Below, one piece after another: positions 29,153 through 37,797 of a stretch of DNA of 64,000 nt (position 1 is the stretch's first letter; each line of letters begins with the position of its first letter). The notes beneath the pieces were generated by a model. That model was not told the DNA's origin and searched no databases. It saw only the letters and a list, made by a program, of their open reading frames with translations. The stretch is from Vicinamibacterales bacterium (GTDB taxonomy: Bacteria > Acidobacteriota > Vicinamibacteria > Vicinamibacterales > UBA2999), in NCBI GenBank assembly GCA_041394705.1, contig JAWKHS010000004.1, forward strand, positions 186,001 to 250,000, read 5' to 3'. The translations under genes and the position numbers were made by a program.

Positions 29153-30043
29153 CTAGTCCACCGCGCGGGCGGCGGCCGCGGCGTCCGCCTCGGCGGCGTA
29201 GTCCCGGCACAACCGCACCGCCAGCTGGCGCACGCGCAGGATGTAGGCCGTGCGCTCGGTGACGCCGATGCTGCCGCTCGAGTCGAGCAGGTTGAAGAGA
29301 TGGGAGCACTTCAGGCAGTGCTCCAGGGCCGGCAGGAGGAGGCCGGCGTCGGCCAGGCGGCCGGCGAACGCGAAGTTGGCCTCGAACTGGCCGCGGTGGA
29401 ACGCCGCGAACTCGTCGGCCGGGATGCCCGTGTCCTGGTTGAACGCGTACTTCGAGTGCTCGATCTCCTCGCGCAGGCGGACCTCGCCGTAGCGCACGCC
29501 GGGCGCCCATTCCAGGTCGAAGACGTTCGCGGCCTTCTGGAGGAACATCGCGAGGCGCTCCAGCCCGTAGGTGATCTCCACAGATACGGGCGCGAGGTTC
29601 ACCCCTCCCACCTGCTGGAAGTAGGTGAACTGCGTGATCTCGAGCCCGTCGAGCATCACCTGCCAGCCGATGCCCCAGGCGCCCAGGGCCGGCGACTCCC
29701 AGTTGTCCTCCTCGAAGCGGACGTCGTGCTGGCGCGGGTTGATGCCGCAGGCCTCGAGGCTGTCCAGGTACAGCTGCTGGATCTCGTCCGGCGAGGGCTT
29801 GAGCATGACCTGGAACTGGTGGTGCTTGTAGAGGCGGTTGGGATTCTGGCCGAACCGGCCGTCGTCGGGACGGCGGGACGGCTGCACGTAGGCGACCTGC
29901 CAGTGATCGGGTCCCAGCACCCGGAAGAGCGTCTCGGGGTGTGACGTGCCCGCGCCGACCTCGATGTCCAGCGGCTGCTGCAGGAGACAGCCGCGCGAGG
30001 CCCAGAACCCGGACAGTTTGAGAATCAGATCCTGGAACGTCAT
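29153..30043 (-). CDS. glyQ: Glycyl-tRNA synthetase alpha subunit
   Basis: GlyQ carries the class II catalytic core that activates glycine. MTFQDLILKLSGFWASRGC at the start, VQPSRRPDDGRFGQNPNRL and YFQQVGGVNLAPVSVEITYG are hallmark stretches. The 296 residues match the family. The ATG overlaps the recO stop (ATGA). The heterotetrameric glyQ/glyS form, rather than the single-chain glycyl-tRNA synthetase, is used by this organism. Confidence 0.97.
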   Translation of the reverse strand: MTFQDLILKLSGFWASRGCLLQQPLDIEVGAGTSHPETLFRVLGPDHWQVAYVQPSRRPDDGRFGQNPNRLYKHHQFQVMLKPSPDEIQQLYLDSLEACGINPRQHDVRFEEDNWESPALGAWGIGWQVMLDGLEITQFTYFQQVGGVNLAPVSVEITYGLERLAMFLQKAANVFDLEWAPGVRYGEVRLREEIEHSKYAFNQDTGIPADEFAAFHRGQFEANFAFAGRLADAGLLLPALEHCLKCSHLFNLLDSSGSIGVTERTAYILRVRQLAVRLCRDYAAEADAAAAARAVD

Positions 30044-30819
30044 CCGCGCGCCGCCTGACGGGAAGGGTGACCGAGCGCCTGCACGACGCGCACCGACTTG
30101 AGCGGCCGCTCGAGGTGCGCCCCGATGATCGCCCGGTGGGCAACTTCCAACTCGCGCAGCGCCTCGATCGAGGCGCCGAAGGCCTGGACGTCCACCGGCC
30201 GTCCCCGCCGGGCGGCCCGGACGAAGGCCAGGGCGCGCGCCGAGAGGTACCGGTCGTCCACGCCGTGGGCCCCGTGACAGCCGCGGCACACGAACCCGTG
30301 GCCGTCCACGGCCAGGAACGCGTGTTCGTCGCCCGCGAACTCCCGGCCGCACTCCGCGCAGGCGACCTCTGCCGGATAGAGGCCCTGCAGGCGGAGGAGC
30401 CAGCACTCGAAGTACCGCGCCAGCGGCTCCACGGGCGCCCCGGCGGCCACCGCTTCCAGCGTGGCGCTGCCGAGCCTGAACAGCCGCTCGTCCGGATCGG
30501 CGTCGGGCGCCGTGGCGTCGAGCAGTTCGGCGAAATAGGCGGCGTACCCCAGGGCGTCGGGATTCGGCGTGGCCATCGGCGACCGCACGGCTTCCGCGTA
30601 GTTCAGGTTCACGAGCTCCCGCTGCTCCTTCTCGAAATAGGCCACCCGCACCTCGGTCAGCGGCTCCAGGGCGCCGACGAAGCGCGACCGCGGACGCCGG
30701 GCCCGTGGCGCGACGCCACGCTTCTTCCCGCGGTCCCGGGTGAGGAAGACCACGATCCGATCGGCTTCCCCGAGCTTGTAGGTCCTCAGGACCAGGGCGT
30801 CGCTCGTGTAGAGGGGCAC
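30040..30819 (-). CDS. recO: DNA repair protein RecO
   Basis: RecO anneals single strands and helps load RecA with RecF/RecR. An N-terminal OB fold (DALVLRTYKLGEADRIVVFL) is followed by a helical domain and a zinc-binding site with Cys154, Cys157, Cys178 and Cys181 (CAECG and CRGCHG). The 259 residues fit the family. It starts with GTG and overlaps glyQ at its 3' end, part of the conserved era-recO-glyQ-glyS order. Confidence 0.93.
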   Translation of the reverse strand: MPLYTSDALVLRTYKLGEADRIVVFLTRDRGKKRGVAPRARRPRSRFVGALEPLTEVRVAYFEKEQRELVNLNYAEAVRSPMATPNPDALGYAAYFAELLDATAPDADPDERLFRLGSATLEAVAAGAPVEPLARYFECWLLRLQGLYPAEVACAECGREFAGDEHAFLAVDGHGFVCRGCHGAHGVDDRYLSARALAFVRAARRGRPVDVQAFGASIEALRELEVAHRAIIGAHLERPLKSVRVVQALGHPSRQAARG

Positions 30820-30862
30820 CGCTCTACCGGCCTCGACCGCTCATTCTATAGGAATCCCGGGG

Positions 30863-32233
30863 CTAGAACGTCCCCAGGTACCGCTGGAACATCGTCGCCA
30901 GTCCCAGGAACGACGCGAACCCGACGACGTCGGTGAAGGTGGTGATGAACACCGAGGAGGCGAGCGCCGGATCGACCTTCATCACCTTCAGGCCCAGCGG
31001 CACGAGCGTGCCCGCGGTGGAGGCCACCAGCATGTTGCAGATCATGGCCATGCCCAGCAGCAGGCCGAGCATCGGGTCGCCCTTGGTGAGCCACGCGACC
31101 AGGGCCGCCACCAGTCCCAGCGCGGTGCCGTTGCCGAAGCCGATGGCGGCCTCCTTGAAGAGGGCCTTTCGCGCGTTGGCGCCGGACAGCTCGCCGAGCG
31201 CGAGCCCGCGCACGATGACGGTGAGCGTCTGGGTGCCGGCGTTGCCGCCCATGCCGGCCACGATGGGCATGAACACGGCGAGCGCCGTGACCCGGCTGAT
31301 GGTGTCCTCGAAGGCCGCGACGACCGACGCCGCCAGGAACGCCGTCCCCAGGTTCACGCCCAGCCAGGGCAGGCGCTTCTTGAGCGCGTCCCACGCGGGC
31401 GTCTCCACGCGCTCGTCCCCCGAGACGCCGGCCAGGCGATACAGGTCCTCGGTGGCCTCGTCCTTCAAGACGTCGATGACGTCGTCCACCGTGATGACGC
31501 CGGCGAGCTTGTTCTCCTCGTCGACCACGGGGATGGCGAGCAGGTTGTACGAGGCGACGAGCCGGGCCGCCTCCTCCTGGTCCGTATCCACGCGGACGCT
31601 GAAGACGTCCGGGGTCATGATGCGCTTGAGGGGCGTCTCGGGCGAGACCAGGAGCAGCCGGCGCAGCGAGGTGACACCCACGAGGTGGCGCCGGGCGTCC
31701 ACCACGTAGAGATAGAACACCATCTCGACGTTGATCGCCCGCTGCAGCGCCGCTACCGCCTCGGCCACCGTCAGGTCCTCGGTGAGCGCGAAGACGTTCG
31801 GGTTCATGATGCGCCCGGCCGTCTGCTCGGCGTAGTCGAGCAGGCTCTCGACCTGGCCGGCTTCCCGGCGGCGCATCAGCTCGAGGACTTCGTTCGACAG
31901 GTCCTCGGGCAGGTGGTCCACGAGCGCGGCGGCGTCGTCGGACGGAATTTCCTGGACCAGCTTGGCGATCTCTTCGGCCGAGCGTCCGGCGAGCAGCGCG
32001 GCCCCGCGCTCGGGTCCCAGCTCGCTGGCGCTCTCCATGGCGAGCTTCGGCTGGCGCTCCACCAGCATGTTGAAGGCCGCGGTGCGCTCGCCTTCGTGGA
32101 GCTCGCCGAAAATCTGTCCGAGGTCGGCTGGGTGCTGCTTCTGGAGCAGGTTCAGCAGATTGGCCGTCGCGCCGATCCGCAGGAGGCGGCGCACGGAATC
32201 CAGGACGACGTCGATTCTCCGATGCGGCGCCAT
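30863..32233 (-). CDS. mgtE: MgtE-family magnesium transporter
   Basis: MgtE is a Mg2+ channel gated by cytosolic Mg2+. The N domain (about 20-125) has HPADLGQIFGELHEGERTA, the two CBS domains lie at about 135-260 (ending with AGVITVDDVIDVL), a connecting helix follows, and five membrane helices run to the C terminus with the signature MPIVAGMGGNAGTQTLTV. The 456 residues match the family. It sits between era and recO in the conserved cluster. Confidence 0.95.
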   Translation of the reverse strand: MAPHRRIDVVLDSVRRLLRIGATANLLNLLQKQHPADLGQIFGELHEGERTAAFNMLVERQPKLAMESASELGPERGAALLAGRSAEEIAKLVQEIPSDDAAALVDHLPEDLSNEVLELMRRREAGQVESLLDYAEQTAGRIMNPNVFALTEDLTVAEAVAALQRAINVEMVFYLYVVDARRHLVGVTSLRRLLLVSPETPLKRIMTPDVFSVRVDTDQEEAARLVASYNLLAIPVVDEENKLAGVITVDDVIDVLKDEATEDLYRLAGVSGDERVETPAWDALKKRLPWLGVNLGTAFLAASVVAAFEDTISRVTALAVFMPIVAGMGGNAGTQTLTVIVRGLALGELSGANARKALFKEAAIGFGNGTALGLVAALVAWLTKGDPMLGLLLGMAMICNMLVASTAGTLVPLGLKVMKVDPALASSVFITTFTDVVGFASFLGLATMFQRYLGTF

Positions 32234-32310
32234 GACAGTCAGGGAAGATCAGATCCGCACAACCTCGCAAGCGTAGCACGCCTTTCGCGGGCGGCGGCAA
32301 TCGGGCCAGG

Positions 32311-33225
32311 TCAGCGGCGGTGGCGGCCGCGGGGCGCCCGGTCCGGCAGCCCGATGTCGGCGAGCGCCCTCGGATCGTCGCGCCAGTCGTCCTTCACCTT
32401 CACGTGGAGGTCGAGATACACGCGTGTGTCGAAGAAGCGCTCCAGGCCGTGGCGGGCGCCGGTCCCGATGGCCTTGATCATGGCGCCGCCCCGCCCGAGC
32501 AGGATCGGCTTCTGCGAGGGCCGCTCCACGAAGATGGTGCAGTGGAGGCGCAGGAGGCCGCCGGGCGCTTCGGGTTCCTCGAAGGCGTCCACGACCACCG
32601 CCGTCGCGAAGGGGAGCTCGGCGCGGGTGAGGCGCAGGACCTGCTCGCGGACCAGTTCCGCCGCGAAGAACCGCTCGGGCTGATCGGTGAGGTAGTCGTC
32701 CGGAAAGAGCGGCTCGCCGTCCGGCAGATAGGACCGCAGCACGGCCTCGAGGCGGTCCACGTTCTCGCCGGTGGCGGCCGAGACCGGGACGACCTCGCGG
32801 GCGACGCCGAGCTCCGCCAGCCGCGCGATGCGAGGCAGGAGCGCGGTCTTCTCCACCAGGTCGACCTTGTTCAGGACCGCCACCACGGGCGCCCGGACGC
32901 GGCCGAGGAGCTCGCGGACGTAGCGGTCTCCCCCGCCTTCCGGCGCAGACGCGTCGATGATCAGGGCCACGACGTCCACCTCGCGGATGGCCGTCCGCGA
33001 CTCCTCCATCATCCGCGCGTTCAGCCGCTTGAGCGGCTTGTGGATGCCGGGCGTGTCCACGTACGCCACCTGGCCCTCGGGCCCGGTGTGCACGCCGACG
33101 ATGCGGTTCCTGGTGGTCTGGGGCGCCTCGGAGACGATGGCCAGCTTCGTGCCGACCAGGCGGTTGAGGAGCGTCGACTTGCCGGCGTTGGGCCGGCCCA
33201 CGAGCGCGACGAACCCGGACTTCAT
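32311..33225 (-). CDS. era: GTPase Era
   Basis: Era binds 16S rRNA and is needed for 30S maturation. G1 is GRPNAGKST (10-18), G3 DTPGIHKP, G4 NKVDLVEK, and the C-terminal KH domain contains KPILLGRGGAMIKAIG. The 304 residues match the family. The ATG overlaps the corC stop (ATGA). Together with ybeY upstream it forms a ribosome-maturation module. Confidence 0.96.
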   Translation of the reverse strand: MKSGFVALVGRPNAGKSTLLNRLVGTKLAIVSEAPQTTRNRIVGVHTGPEGQVAYVDTPGIHKPLKRLNARMMEESRTAIREVDVVALIIDASAPEGGGDRYVRELLGRVRAPVVAVLNKVDLVEKTALLPRIARLAELGVAREVVPVSAATGENVDRLEAVLRSYLPDGEPLFPDDYLTDQPERFFAAELVREQVLRLTRAELPFATAVVVDAFEEPEAPGGLLRLHCTIFVERPSQKPILLGRGGAMIKAIGTGARHGLERFFDTRVYLDLHVKVKDDWRDDPRALADIGLPDRAPRGRHRR

Positions 33226-34469
33226 ACGCCCCGCGCCTCGGCATCGGCCGGCGCCTCGACGCGCCGCATCCGCACGCGGGTCACGCGGCGGCGCTCGGCA
33301 TCCACGACCTCGACGTGCAGGTCCCCCACCTCGAACGACTCGCCCTTGACCGGGACCCGCCCGAGCGACGCCAGGAGGTAGCCGCCGACCGAGTCGAAGC
33401 CCGCCCGCTCCACCGTCACGCCGAGGTGCTCCTCGAGGGCCGAGACGTCGGCCTTGCCGCTGACGACGAAACTCCCGCCGCCCTCGTCCACCACCGCCTC
33501 GGCCTCCACGTCGTATTCGTCCCGGATCTCGCCGACGATCTCCTCCAGGAGGTCTTCGATGGTGACCAGGCCCGCCGTGCCGCCGTACTCGTCGACGACG
33601 ATGGCGCTCTGCGCCCGCTCGCGCTGGAACTCATGGAGCAGGGCCGAGACCTTCTTGGTCTCCGGCACGAAGTGCGCGGGGCGCAGCAGATCGCGGATGC
33701 TCTGTGGCGGCGGGTCCTCGCGGACGAGGTCCTTCACGAAGGCGAACCCCAGGATGTTGTCGAGCGTGTCCTCGTAGACGGGCACGCGCGAGTACTGCTG
33801 CTCCCGGAACAGCTGCCGGAGCGCGTTCAATCCGGCGCCGGCCTCGATGGCCACGATGTCCGGGCGGGGCGTCATCACCTCGCGGACCAGCGTGTCGCGG
33901 AAGTCCACGATCGAGCGCAGGAGCGCTCGGGTCTCGTCCCGATCGGCTTCGCCGTGCTGTTCCCCCTCCGACGGCGGGTCCGCCGCTCCGTGACCGGACG
34001 ACGGGCCGTGCGGCTCGCCCGCCGCGGGCGCGGGGACCGGAGGGCGGCTGACGCTCAGGAGCGCCACCGTGACCGGACGCAGCACGCGTTCCACGGCATG
34101 GAAGGCCGGGAGGGTCGCTTCGAGGACCGCTTCCGGATCGCGCCGGATGAGTACCAGCGGCACCAGGTGCTCGGCCACGAGCGCGAAGACCGCCATGGCG
34201 CCGATGAGTGCCGGGAGACCGTTGCCGGTTTCGAGCCGGAGGACGCGTGCCAGGAGCGCGCCGGCCACGACGTAGATCACGGCCAGGACGATCCGTGCGG
34301 GAATGAAGAGCCGCATCGGGTCGTCCAGGTACCACCCGAGCAGGCCGTCGCGGTCGCTGCGCTCGGCCGAGAGCCGGAGCGAGAGGCGCATGAGCGCGCT
34401 GAAGGCCGCCGACACGGTACCGACCAGGACCGCCGCGCACCCCAGCAGGAAGATGGCCAGGGGCGTCAT
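33222..34469 (-). CDS. corC: CorC/HlyC-type hemolysin-family protein with CNNM, CBS and transporter-associated domains
   Basis: The 415-residue protein has N-terminal membrane helices (about 3-25, 55-75 and 85-105) like the CNNM/DUF21 domain, a Pro/Gly/His-rich linker (about 145-180), two CBS domains with REVMTPRPDIVAIEA and QSAIVVDEYGGTAGLVTIED, and a C-terminal CorC_HlyC domain ending in VDAERRRVTRVRM. Family members are linked to Mg2+ or Co2+ efflux and membrane integrity. It overlaps both ybeY and era by 4 bases. Confidence 0.9.
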   Translation of the reverse strand: MTPLAIFLLGCAAVLVGTVSAAFSALMRLSLRLSAERSDRDGLLGWYLDDPMRLFIPARIVLAVIYVVAGALLARVLRLETGNGLPALIGAMAVFALVAEHLVPLVLIRRDPEAVLEATLPAFHAVERVLRPVTVALLSVSRPPVPAPAAGEPHGPSSGHGAADPPSEGEQHGEADRDETRALLRSIVDFRDTLVREVMTPRPDIVAIEAGAGLNALRQLFREQQYSRVPVYEDTLDNILGFAFVKDLVREDPPPQSIRDLLRPAHFVPETKKVSALLHEFQRERAQSAIVVDEYGGTAGLVTIEDLLEEIVGEIRDEYDVEAEAVVDEGGGSFVVSGKADVSALEEHLGVTVERAGFDSVGGYLLASLGRVPVKGESFEVGDLHVEVVDAERRRVTRVRMRRVEAPADAEARGV

Positions 34470-34969
34470 GGCCGTCCCGGCCCCCGGCCGTGCGCCCGCT
34501 CGATGAGCCCGTCCGGCAGCCCGGCCTTGCGTCGCAGACGGCGTTCGAGGCGCGCCATCTGGCCCCGGTCGCGCTCGTGGTCGTAGCCCAGGAGGTGCAG
34601 GAGACCGTGCAGGGCCAGGACCTTGAACTCGGTGCCCACGCCGTGCCCGGCCCGCCGGGCCTGACGCGCGGCCACGCCCCGCGCAATCGCGATGTCCCCC
34701 AGGTCGAGTGGCCCCGAACGCCGTCCCCGGGCCGCCGGCCGGTCGGCCGGGAACGAGAGGACGTCGGTCGGCTGCGCCAGCCCCCGGAATCGCGCGTTCA
34801 GGGCGCGCATCCGGGCGTCGCTCACGACGGCGATGGTCATGTGGCCGCGAGCTGCGGCCGGCGCGGCCCGCGCCAGCCAGTGTCCCAGGCCACGCACCGC
34901 CCGACGGTCGTCCGGCCTGGCGACGATCTCCACGGTGAGCGCCGTACTGGCGGGGTCCGGGGCGGGCAC
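34466..34969 (-). CDS. ybeY: Endoribonuclease YbeY
   Basis: YbeY processes 16S rRNA 3' ends and supports ribosome quality control. The metal-binding motif HGLLHLLGYDH places zinc ligands at His121, His125 and His131. LAQPTDVLSFPAD (64-76) and GDIAIA are also family marks. The 167 residues are normal. It starts with GTG 7 bases after phoH and overlaps corC. Confidence 0.94.
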   Translation of the reverse strand: MPAPDPASTALTVEIVARPDDRRAVRGLGHWLARAAPAAARGHMTIAVVSDARMRALNARFRGLAQPTDVLSFPADRPAARGRRSGPLDLGDIAIARGVAARQARRAGHGVGTEFKVLALHGLLHLLGYDHERDRGQMARLERRLRRKAGLPDGLIERAHGRGPGRP

Positions 34970-34976
34970 GGCGCGA

Positions 34977-35954
34977 TCACCCTGCCGCAGGCGCCGGCGA
35001 CACCGGTGCGCCGGCGGCCTCGTACGCCTTCACGATCGCCTGGACCAGGCGGTGGCGGACGACGTCGCGGTCGTCGAACCGGACGACGGCGATGCCGTCG
35101 ATCCCGGCGACGATCCTCAGGGCGTCCACGAGCCCGGAGGTGCGCCCCGGCGGCAGGTCGATCTGGGTGATGTCCCCGGTGACCACGGCCTTCGAGCCGA
35201 AGCCCAGGCGCGTGAGGAACATCTTCATCTGCTCGACGGTCGTGTTCTGCGCCTCGTCGAGGATGACGAAGGCGTCGTTCAGCGTGCGGCCGCGCATGAA
35301 CGCGATCGGCGCGACCTCGATCGTGCCGCGCTCGAGCAGCCGCTCGGCCCGGTCCACCTCCAGCATGTCGTAGAGGGCGTCGTACAGCGGCCGAAGGTAG
35401 GGATTCACCTTCTCCTGCAGGTCACCCGGCAGGAAGCCCAGCTTCTCCCCGGCTTCCACGGCCGGCCGCGCGAGGATGATGCGCGTGACCTCCTTGGCCA
35501 GCAGCGCCCTGACGGCCTGGGCCATCGCCAGGTAGGTCTTGCCGGTACCCGCCGGCCCCACGCCGAAGACGATGTCGTGGCGCTCGATCGCGTCGAGGTA
35601 GATCCGCTGGTTGGCCGACTTGGCCGTGATGCGCTTGCGGCCGGCCTGCCTGAGCTGGCCGGACTTGAGGAAATGCTCCTGGAGGTCGATGCGCTCGTGG
35701 CTCGAGACGAGCTGGGCGGCCGTCCGGATGTCGGTGTCGGTGAGGGAATGCCCGTCGCCGATGAGGCCGCTCACCTGCCCCACCCACTGCTCCACCCGTG
35801 CCGTGTCCCGCGGCTGGCCGTCCACGACGAGCTCGTGGCCCTGCGTCCGGATCTTCACGTTCAGCAAGGCCTCGACGTGACGCAGGTTCTCGTCGTACGG
35901 CCCGAAGAGCGTGCCGACGCTCGTCTCGGGCACGACGATGCGACGGGTCGTCAT
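34977..35954 (-). CDS. phoH: PhoH-family ATPase
   Basis: The 325-residue protein has an N-terminal KH-like segment (EALLNVKIRTQGHELVVDG) and a P-loop ATPase domain with GPAGTGKTYLAMAQAV and the Walker B region VILDEAQNTT. PhoH proteins are cytosolic ATPases, possibly RNA helicases, and commonly precede ybeY as here. A 6-base inverted repeat (CTGATA/TATCAG, 35965-35986) lies just upstream and could be an operator; the evidence is weak. It is the first gene of the phoH-to-ppdK run. Confidence 0.94.
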   Translation of the reverse strand: MTTRRIVVPETSVGTLFGPYDENLRHVEALLNVKIRTQGHELVVDGQPRDTARVEQWVGQVSGLIGDGHSLTDTDIRTAAQLVSSHERIDLQEHFLKSGQLRQAGRKRITAKSANQRIYLDAIERHDIVFGVGPAGTGKTYLAMAQAVRALLAKEVTRIILARPAVEAGEKLGFLPGDLQEKVNPYLRPLYDALYDMLEVDRAERLLERGTIEVAPIAFMRGRTLNDAFVILDEAQNTTVEQMKMFLTRLGFGSKAVVTGDITQIDLPPGRTSGLVDALRIVAGIDGIAVVRFDDRDVVRHRLVQAIVKAYEAAGAPVSPAPAAG

Positions 35955-36030
35955 GGCGCTGATGCTGATATCCCTCGCCGTATCAGTGAGTTGCTTCCGG
36001 TTGGCATCCTAGCAGCCGCGCCGGACCCGA

Positions 36031-37797
36031 TCAAGCCTCGGTCCGGATCCGGAGCTCCCGGAGCTGCCCGGGGTCCACCGACGACGGGGCATCACACATC
36101 AGGTCCACCGCCTGGGTGGTCTTCGGGAAGGGAATCACCTCGCGGATGGACGACTCGCCCGACAGCAGGGCCACGATGCGGTCCAGCCCGAGCGCGAGGC
36201 CGCCGTGCGGCGGGGTGCCGTATTCCAGCGCCTCCAGGAAGAAGCCGAACCGCTTCTTCGCTTGCTCGTCGCTGAGGCCGAGCAGCCGGAACACCGTCGC
36301 CTGGGTGTCCCGGTCGTGGATGCGGATGCTGCCGCCGCCGAGCTCCCAGCCGTTCAGGACCACGTCGTAGGCGCGCGCCCGGACGGCCCCCGGGTCGGTC
36401 GCGAGCTTGGCCAGGTCTTCCTCCCGCGGCGACGTGAACGGGTGGTGCAGCGAGTCCCACCGGTGCTCGTCCGCATTCCACTCGAAGAGCGGGAACTCCG
36501 TGACCCACAGGAGCTCCCACCGGCCCTCGGGCACGAGGCCCCGCTTCTTCGCCACGGCGAGGCGCAGCAGTCCCAGCATCTTCGAGGTGGCGTCGGCGGC
36601 GCCGCACGCCAGGACGACGAGGTCGCCCGCGCCCGCGCCCATGGCGTCGAGCACGGCGCGCGTGGCCGGCTCGCCGATGGCCTTCGCCGACGTCTGCACG
36701 CCGTCGGCCGTGCGACGCGCCCAGACGAGGCCCGCCGCCCCGGCCTGCCGCGCCATCTCGACGATCTCGTCGAGCTCCCGCCGCGAGGCGGTTCCGGCGC
36801 CGGGAATTACGAAGCCGCGCACCGTTCCGCCATGCTCGACGGCCTCGCGGAAGATGCCGAACGCGGACTCGGCGAAGTGCGGGCCGACATCCTGGATCGC
36901 GAGATCGAACCGCAGGTCCGGCTTGTCGGAGCCGTAGCGGGCGATCGCCTCGGCGTAGGCCATGCGGCGGAACGGCCGCGCGATGGTCACGCCGATCTCG
37001 GCGAACGCCGCCGCGAGGGCCCCCTCGACCACCTCGAAGACCATCTCCGGCGTCGCGAACGCCATCTCGAGGTCCACCTGCGTGAACTCCAGCTGGCGGT
37101 CGGCGCGCAGCGCCTCGTCGCGGAAGCAGCGCGCGATCTGCACGTAGCGGTCCATGCCCGCGATCATCAGGATCTGCTTGAAGAGCTGCGGTGACTGCGG
37201 CAACGCGTAGAACTCGCCCGGATGGGCGCGGCTCGGCACGAGGAAGTCGCGGGCGCCTTCGGGCGTGGACTTCGTGAGGATGGGCGTCTCGATGTCCCAG
37301 AAGCCCTGCTCGTCGAAGTAGCGACGGAGCGCCATGGTGATGCGGTGGCGCAGCCCGACGTTGGCCTGGAGCGCCGGACGCCGCAGGTCGAGGTACCGGT
37401 AGCGGAGGCGGGTCTCCTCCGACACCGCCTGATCGTCGCCGATGAGGAACGGCGGCGTCTTCGCCTCGTTCAGCAGGCGGATCGCCGTGGCCCGCACCTC
37501 GATCTCGCCGGTGGCGAGCTTCCCGTTCACCGTCTCGGGCGACCGGCGTTCCACGACGCCCTCGATGCCCACGACGAACTCCGCCCGCAGGCGTCCCGCC
37601 CGCGCGAGGAGGTCCGCGTCGTCCTGGACGACCACCTGCGTGAGGCCGTAGCGATCGCGCACGTCGATGAAGACGATGGCGCCGAGGTCGCGGACCTTCT
37701 GCACCCAGCCCAGCAGGACGGCGCCAGAACCGACGTCGGAGGCGCGCAGCGCGCCACAGGTGTGCGTGCGGGCGAGTCCGCCCAGTTGCTCAGCCAC
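36031..37797 (-). CDS. aspS: Aspartyl-tRNA synthetase (possibly nondiscriminating Asp/Asn type)
   Basis: This is a class IIb synthetase. An N-terminal OB fold (THTCGALRASDVGSGAVLLG) binds the anticodon, the catalytic domain contains RYRYLDLRRP, FRDEALRADRQLEFTQVD and the final GLALGLDRIVALL, and a bacterial GAD insertion lies between them. The 588 residues match the bacterial type. The GTG start overlaps the hisS stop region by 8 bases. Whether it also charges tRNA-Asn cannot be decided without the gatCAB and asnS genes. Confidence 0.96.
   Translation of the reverse strand: MAEQLGGLARTHTCGALRASDVGSGAVLLGWVQKVRDLGAIVFIDVRDRYGLTQVVVQDDADLLARAGRLRAEFVVGIEGVVERRSPETVNGKLATGEIEVRATAIRLLNEAKTPPFLIGDDQAVSEETRLRYRYLDLRRPALQANVGLRHRITMALRRYFDEQGFWDIETPILTKSTPEGARDFLVPSRAHPGEFYALPQSPQLFKQILMIAGMDRYVQIARCFRDEALRADRQLEFTQVDLEMAFATPEMVFEVVEGALAAAFAEIGVTIARPFRRMAYAEAIARYGSDKPDLRFDLAIQDVGPHFAESAFGIFREAVEHGGTVRGFVIPGAGTASRRELDEIVEMARQAGAAGLVWARRTADGVQTSAKAIGEPATRAVLDAMGAGAGDLVVLACGAADATSKMLGLLRLAVAKKRGLVPEGRWELLWVTEFPLFEWNADEHRWDSLHHPFTSPREEDLAKLATDPGAVRARAYDVVLNGWELGGGSIRIHDRDTQATVFRLLGLSDEQAKKRFGFFLEALEYGTPPHGGLALGLDRIVALLSGESSIREVIPFPKTTQAVDLMCDAPSSVDPGQLRELRIRTEA

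Noticed and set aside
35965..35986. CTGATA/TATCAG repeat upstream of phoH as an operator
   Set aside because: A 6-base arm length is easily reached by chance, and no similar site was seen elsewhere, so it is mentioned only in the gene entry.
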